From Pholis gunnellus (Eukaryota > Chordata > Actinopteri > Perciformes > Pholidae), in the NCBI GenBank assembly GCA_910591455.2, contig OU342826.1, positions 10,645,724 to 10,709,723 on the forward strand: a stretch of 64,000 nt of DNA, given 5' to 3'. The notes under the pieces are model-generated. The model was given only the letters and a program-made list of their open reading frames with translations, ran no database searches and was not told where the DNA came from. Numbering within the stretch: the first letter of the stretch is position 1; the number at the start of each line of letters is the position of its first letter. Made by a program: the position numbers and the translations under genes. Shown here piece by piece: positions 59,128 to 64,000 of this stretch.

Positions 59128-62100
59128 ATGCCAGGTAATTTAAACTTTTAAACGCGTGACGGTTCGTCTCGTGTGCGTGTAAAGGTGTCGTAATCCCGTA
59201 AGGCTTGTTGTGTTGACCTGCTTCAGTGATGCTGCCATGCTGTAGCAGCGTGCTAGCTCAACAGACGACTTTGTTTGGCCTCAAGCATCCGAACGGGAAT
59301 GGAGTTTTAGGGGTTGACCTCCGCGTGTGGTTCGTATGTAATAATATCTCACCGTGTCTTTTTCGTTTGCGGCTTTGTTTTCGCGTTTTATTCGTTTTCG
59401 CGTTAAAATCCCTGCCCGACGTTAATGGAAATAACCTAGCCCGACACCCTTTGTTGTTACTAGGATAGCTTTCACCTTAGGCCCGTCCATTGACAGCACA
59501 GCTATGTGTGTCCATCTGTTTGCAGCTAACGCGAACTAGCCACTTAGCATTAGCGTTACCTCGGCTCAGATCGTCCAATCCATTCACCAACTTTCCAGGT
59601 AGGCCCGAACACCTGGTTTAGCCTGTTAGCTCTCCGTTAGCATGCTACAGGCCACTACGACACAGCTCCCATTACACACAGCACACTGTTAGATTGCATA
59701 ATCTGTCATGAAGCGGTTAATTATGTGAATTTAAAAGCTATTATTATTATTATGAACAGTTGATAAAGTTGCATAAATCTGTCTTCGGTTTCTCGTGTCC
59801 TCCGGTTTTTGTCGCTCCGCAGATTGGATCTCTGTGGGAGATTTTTGACAGTTTTTTCCCTTTACATGCTGGTACACAATGTATCTTACGCGTTCTAATA
59901 AATGAGCACAAATATATATATATTTTAACAAGCTCGTCAGCGAACATTTTCACGTGTAGTTTAATATTTGGACCTATTAACAACTGTTCTTTCTTTCTGG
60001 TATTCGTAACGTTACCTAAGCTTATTTTATTGTTATCACACTTACTTCAACTGTTAAAACAGTTTATTATTCGGATGAATAAGTTGACGTGGGAGATTTT
60101 TGTTTTTAGGATTGCCACCAAAATTCTTTACATTATCAGTTAAATAATGCTTTCTTTTTTAGTGTAATTGTTTACTCTATAAAACATGATTATTGGTGAA
60201 AAGTCTCCTTCACAGCTGCCCAGAGCCCACAGTGATACTCTTGAATTTCATCCAACACTCCTAAACCAAAAAAACATAACATTTGCAATGATATGACAGT
60301 GAGAAATGGTAAAATCCTCCTTTTTTGACAACCATTACATGTTTGGCCGATTGAGTAACACCTAATAAACAAAGAGGCACACAATAGTAAAGCAATGGTC
60401 CATCATAGTTTCCCAGAGCCCAATTTATCAAAATATCATGTTTTAATAGCTACATTTTGGGTTTTTCCTCCCTTTTTATAATGGTGATCCTCCGTTATCC
60501 TTAATGTTATCCTCTCCTCATAGAGAATATAGATGTCAGGTTAAGGATTTTCTGGGGGTTGGTCAGCAGGATCATCCAGTAAGAATGTGTTTGAGATGAC
60601 ACCATCAGGTCTTATCGCTTTCATTTTATTTCCTCATAATTTCTATTTTCTGTGTAGTCCTTCTGCAGGTTTTACCTTTCCACTGCTTATCCTTCACCCT
60701 CATCAAATCACCCTCCGCTCGCAGGCGTGGAGGATGCTAGGCTCCTCTAACTAAATATTACATGGTGACCAACACATGGTTATGCAACGCGGACATGCTA
60801 AGTGCTACATGCGGTACATAATGGCACAGTGCTCCCCCGTCTCCGCTTCTCCATGTTCACGACGACTCACCTGCCATGCACTCTGTCGCCTGAGCAGAGG
60901 CCTGTGTACAGTGACTCATAACTGATTTAAAGGGTTGAGATTCTCATGATACTCCTATCCCTGATTATATTAAAGTGTTGTGAATTTGTTTAAACTGTCT
61001 GGTTAACGTTGGAAATGAATGTTAAGTATTTGTTGTTCCATAACACTTTTATGGACAGCAGTAGAAGTGGTTGAGCACACTCACAGGCTTCCAACACCTT
61101 GCTCAACTAGTGCAGAGTTTAATTTAGGCTTGTCGTATTCTTTTACAAAATGTTCTTTCCTGCCCTCCCTCTCTGTCCTTCCCTGACTCTCATTTGTCTT
61201 AGTCACTAACATCTTGTTTAAGTCTCTGCACTGCATAATTAGACTGCTTTATCATTGTCCCCAGATAGACCGAAACACTGACTGCTTTGAGCGAGGCAGA
61301 CACCCCCCCTTTGTAGTTTACTAACCTACTTAAATGTTTATTTCAACTCCTCTGGAAGGACAGCGTGTCCGTACCGTCACTGTGTACAGTTGGCAGCGGT
61401 CCACCTCGGGTCAAACTCGCCTCCCATGTGTCGATTGTGTCACATTGACCGAGACAGAAACGGCAGGGATCGGTGTCTACGTTAACACCGTGTCCCGTGT
61501 TTGTGGAAATCGGGTTGTTCCCGTGAGGCTGCTGGGAGTTCGTCCTCTCAAGTCCGGCACGGTGCGCCTGCATCAGGCTGACCCTGGGGCTGTGTGCGCG
61601 GCTCGGTTGAGATCATCGCTTTACTTTTTTTTTTTTTTCTCTCTCTCCTTGCCGCGAGGCCGCGGTTGAGTCATGACAAGTCTGTTGGAGATGGCTGGCA
61701 GTATGAGGATTATGTCATTATAGTGGGCATTTCTCATCAGAGCAGGAGTTCTTTGTCACAGAAGTAGGCATGCAAAAATAATCATCTAATCACCATTTCA
61801 TTCACAATGAATTCACAATTCTGGTATGGTGTGTGTCTGTGTGTGGCAGAAAGTAAAAGCCATTTAAACACCAGAAGAAGTCTTATGACAGTGTTTCCAT
61901 TCAATGGATTTATTGAATGTTAGTCATCTGGGAGCAGCAGCAGAGACGTCTGACACCTGCAGCCTCTACGTTGCAACATGCAGCACCATTACATGCGATG
62001 ACTCACCCATTCACTGTCTCTCAATGTGCTAAATTCGACATTCCTTGCACTAATAAAGCAGCAAACAACTGTTATCTATGTGAAGACATAGGGGAGTGGT

Positions 62101-64000
62101 GTCGACCTGAGCAGAGTGTGTGAGTGTGTAACGTTATCTGAGCTCCTCCTCGCTTTGTTTACATAGCCGGGCCGACCACGAAGGCCTTTTTAATGCATGT
62201 TGGTGCATGTGGGCTAGCTCATAGCCGCCACTCTGCACTGCGCTCATACAGCGGCTACGGCAGATAACGGCGTCGTGCTTTCCTCTTGAATTGATTTACT
62301 GTTTCTGTCGCATTTCTTTCTTTTTTTTTTTTTGCTGTCCTTGACTTTGATTTACATCTTTGACTCTCTTAAAATCTTTGAGATGATTGTTTCGCTCCAC
62401 ACGCCGAAGCTAAACTGTATGGAAATGAGGAGGTTGACATTGTTTTTATTCGCGTAATCCAACTGATTTAACACTATGGCCGTTTGTTTGCCTGGGAATG
62501 TCACTGTACGTCTTCATGATATGTGTGTGTGTGTGTTTTCCTTGCTAATAATAATGCAGTGTGGCCTTTTACCACAGCACCGCAGTTCACCACCCCGAAA
62601 AGCGATTGATTGAAGTCGTAAAATGCCAACAGCTCTGTTAAGCCCTCAGACACTCATTTAGGTGTTTGTGGTTTGAACAGTTTTAGATGTCACAGAGTGG
62701 TTTTAGAGAGCGGGGTCCATCCCAGCTGGGGATGCAGCTTTCTATCCGTCTCTTATTTAGATCATGAGATACGGAAAATTGTTCTTTGGCGGTTTTAATG
62801 TTTGTGAATCGTGAGACTGGATGAAGACTAATCTACTCATGGGCGCAGTTGGTCAGCCGTAGCGGTGTCGGCTTGGATCCCAGGCTGAGACGGTGCAGCC
62901 TTGATTCTTAGATAGTGTCCAGCTGTGGGCTGAAGAGTAGGAGACAAGTCCAGCTTATCTGGCTTCAGTCTGTTAAAAATATTTTCAATCTCTCTTTGTA
63001 AGTATACCATACCCTGAAGTTTCTTTATTTTTTTAAATGTATTTATGTCTTCTTGTGTCTCCCCCGTGCAGAGCCGGCTGAGATGAGCGGTCCAGAGGTG
63101 GCCAAGACACCGGGAGGTGGCGCTCCGGGCAAGGAGGGAAAGGAGCCAGTGGCCAACGGGCACGCAGGAGAGGGCAGCGACGCCAACCCGTTCGCTGAGT
63201 ACATGTGGATGGAGAATGAAGAAGAGTATAACAGACAGGTGTGTGTTCTCATAGTATGTTTTAAAAGACATAAAGCAATTTCAATCTTTTACGGACCGAC
63301 TGATTTTAGAGATTGAGACTTAATGCCTTCATCCTTTTCATGGTCTCAGTCTACTCTAGTTTCTTCTTTCTATTTAGTCTCTGTTCCAAACCAAGTGTCA
63401 TCCTGGAAAATTCCGCAGGGGGAACTAATAAGTTACCATCTTCCAACATTCAGTGTCCCCCTTTCATCTCTCTGTATCTTTTCCTCTTGATTGCTTGAGT
63501 CCTGCATTTTAACGCCACCACATTACCGAGGAGACGTCTCTTTGGGGGAAGCCTTCCATCTACTTGTCATGCAAATGATCTCTTGTATATTCCTCCTGTG
63601 TCCACCCATATGTCCGTGCTCCCTTTTTCCCCCACTATGTCACTCATCTCTCTCCCCCCCTGTTGTCTCCCAGGTGGAAGAGGAACTGCTGGAGCAGGAG
63701 TTCTTAGAGCGCTGCTTCCAGGAAATGCTGGAGGAGGAGGACCAGGATTGGTTCATCCCTTCACGTGACCTCAACAACCAGGGGGTGGGGCAGCTGCAGC
63801 AGCAGCTCAACGGCCTGTCGGTCAGCGATCACCATAACAACCTGGAGGAAGTGGCGGTGAGTCAGAGACGCATCTCGTTTCACAACAAGAGAATTGATGA
63901 AACACTCGGGAGCGTTTTAGGTTAAAAGGAATATCTTCTCACTCTCTTTCTTTCTTTTTTCTGCAGAGGAAGAGCATCTTGAATCCCGAAGCGAAGGAGT
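59128..64000 (+). CDS. paip2b: Poly(A)-binding protein-interacting protein 2B, partial
   Basis: PAIP2 proteins bind PABP, displace it from poly(A) and eIF4G, and repress translation. Exons: 59128-59134 (7 nt coding), 63072-63238, 63674-63856 and 63967 to the window end. The start MPEPAEMSGPEV arises only by joining the tiny first exon to exon 2; a second in-frame Met lies six codons on. Diagnostic blocks are NPFAEYMWMENEEEYNRQ and the acidic PAM1 region with VEEELLEQEFLERCFQEML. DQDWFIPSRDL and GQLQQQLNGLSVS match PAIP2B better than PAIP2. The last codons read KSILNPEAKE, the start of the PABP MLLE-binding PAM2 motif, whose end lies beyond the window. Intron 1 (59135-63071) has no exon I recognise. 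Confidence 0.95.

Noticed and set aside
61334..61669. 111-aa open frame in paip2b intron 1
   Set aside because: Ends in a T-rich low-complexity stretch, no known similarity, no reading-frame support.

Overview
This window looks like nuclear DNA from a ray-finned (teleost) fish. The genes are multi-exon vertebrate genes with GT-AG introns. The DNA is very rich in (CA)n/(GT)n microsatellites, as teleost genomes are. I also recognise, from memory, pieces of a common teleost interspersed repeat at 52.12-52.69 kb and 26.15-26.19 kb. Nothing prokaryotic is present: no operons, CRISPR arrays or insertion sequences. I found no rRNA or tRNA genes by reading.

Layout. (1) 0.5-19.2 kb, minus strand: the 5' half of a MARK-family kinase gene, best match MARK2. 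It has eight coding exons, a 13 kb intron 1 and a promoter at about 19.2-20.5 kb. The gene continues past the left edge. (2) 24.3-28.2 kb, minus: a 13-exon gene for a six-bladed kelch protein with an N-terminal region I do not recognise. (3) 29.3-30.9 kb, plus: a three-exon rhodopsin-like receptor that has lost several hallmark residues. (4) 33.25-37.14 kb, plus: complete cct7 (chaperonin CCT subunit eta, 12 coding exons, 545 aa). (5) 39.3-48.4 kb, minus: complete hspa12b (atypical Hsp70, 13 coding exons, 687 aa), tail-to-tail with cct7. Its non-coding first exon may lie near 56.0 kb. (6) 59.1 kb to the right edge, plus: paip2b, a poly(A)-binding-protein-interacting translational repressor, truncated by the window end. 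The rest is intergenic DNA and introns with repeats.

The exon models were built by hand from splice sites, reading phase and remembered human proteins. In cct7, hspa12b, the kelch gene and the receptor every exon phase closes, giving an uninterrupted frame from ATG to stop. cct7 and hspa12b also come out within two residues of the human lengths as I recall them.

The most interesting pattern is not a gene. In the three minus-strand genes (mark2, kelch, hspa12b), dinucleotide repeats sit against 5' splice sites at about a third of donors, several starting within 5-20 nt. They include a non-canonical GC donor. In cct7 and the receptor they are absent. This fits the idea that paired AC/GT repeats act as RNA-structure or hnRNP-L splicing elements in fish introns. 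Secondary leads are heat-shock elements at cct7, a possible two-way promoter at 56 kb, the kelch protein's unknown N-terminal region and the degenerate receptor.
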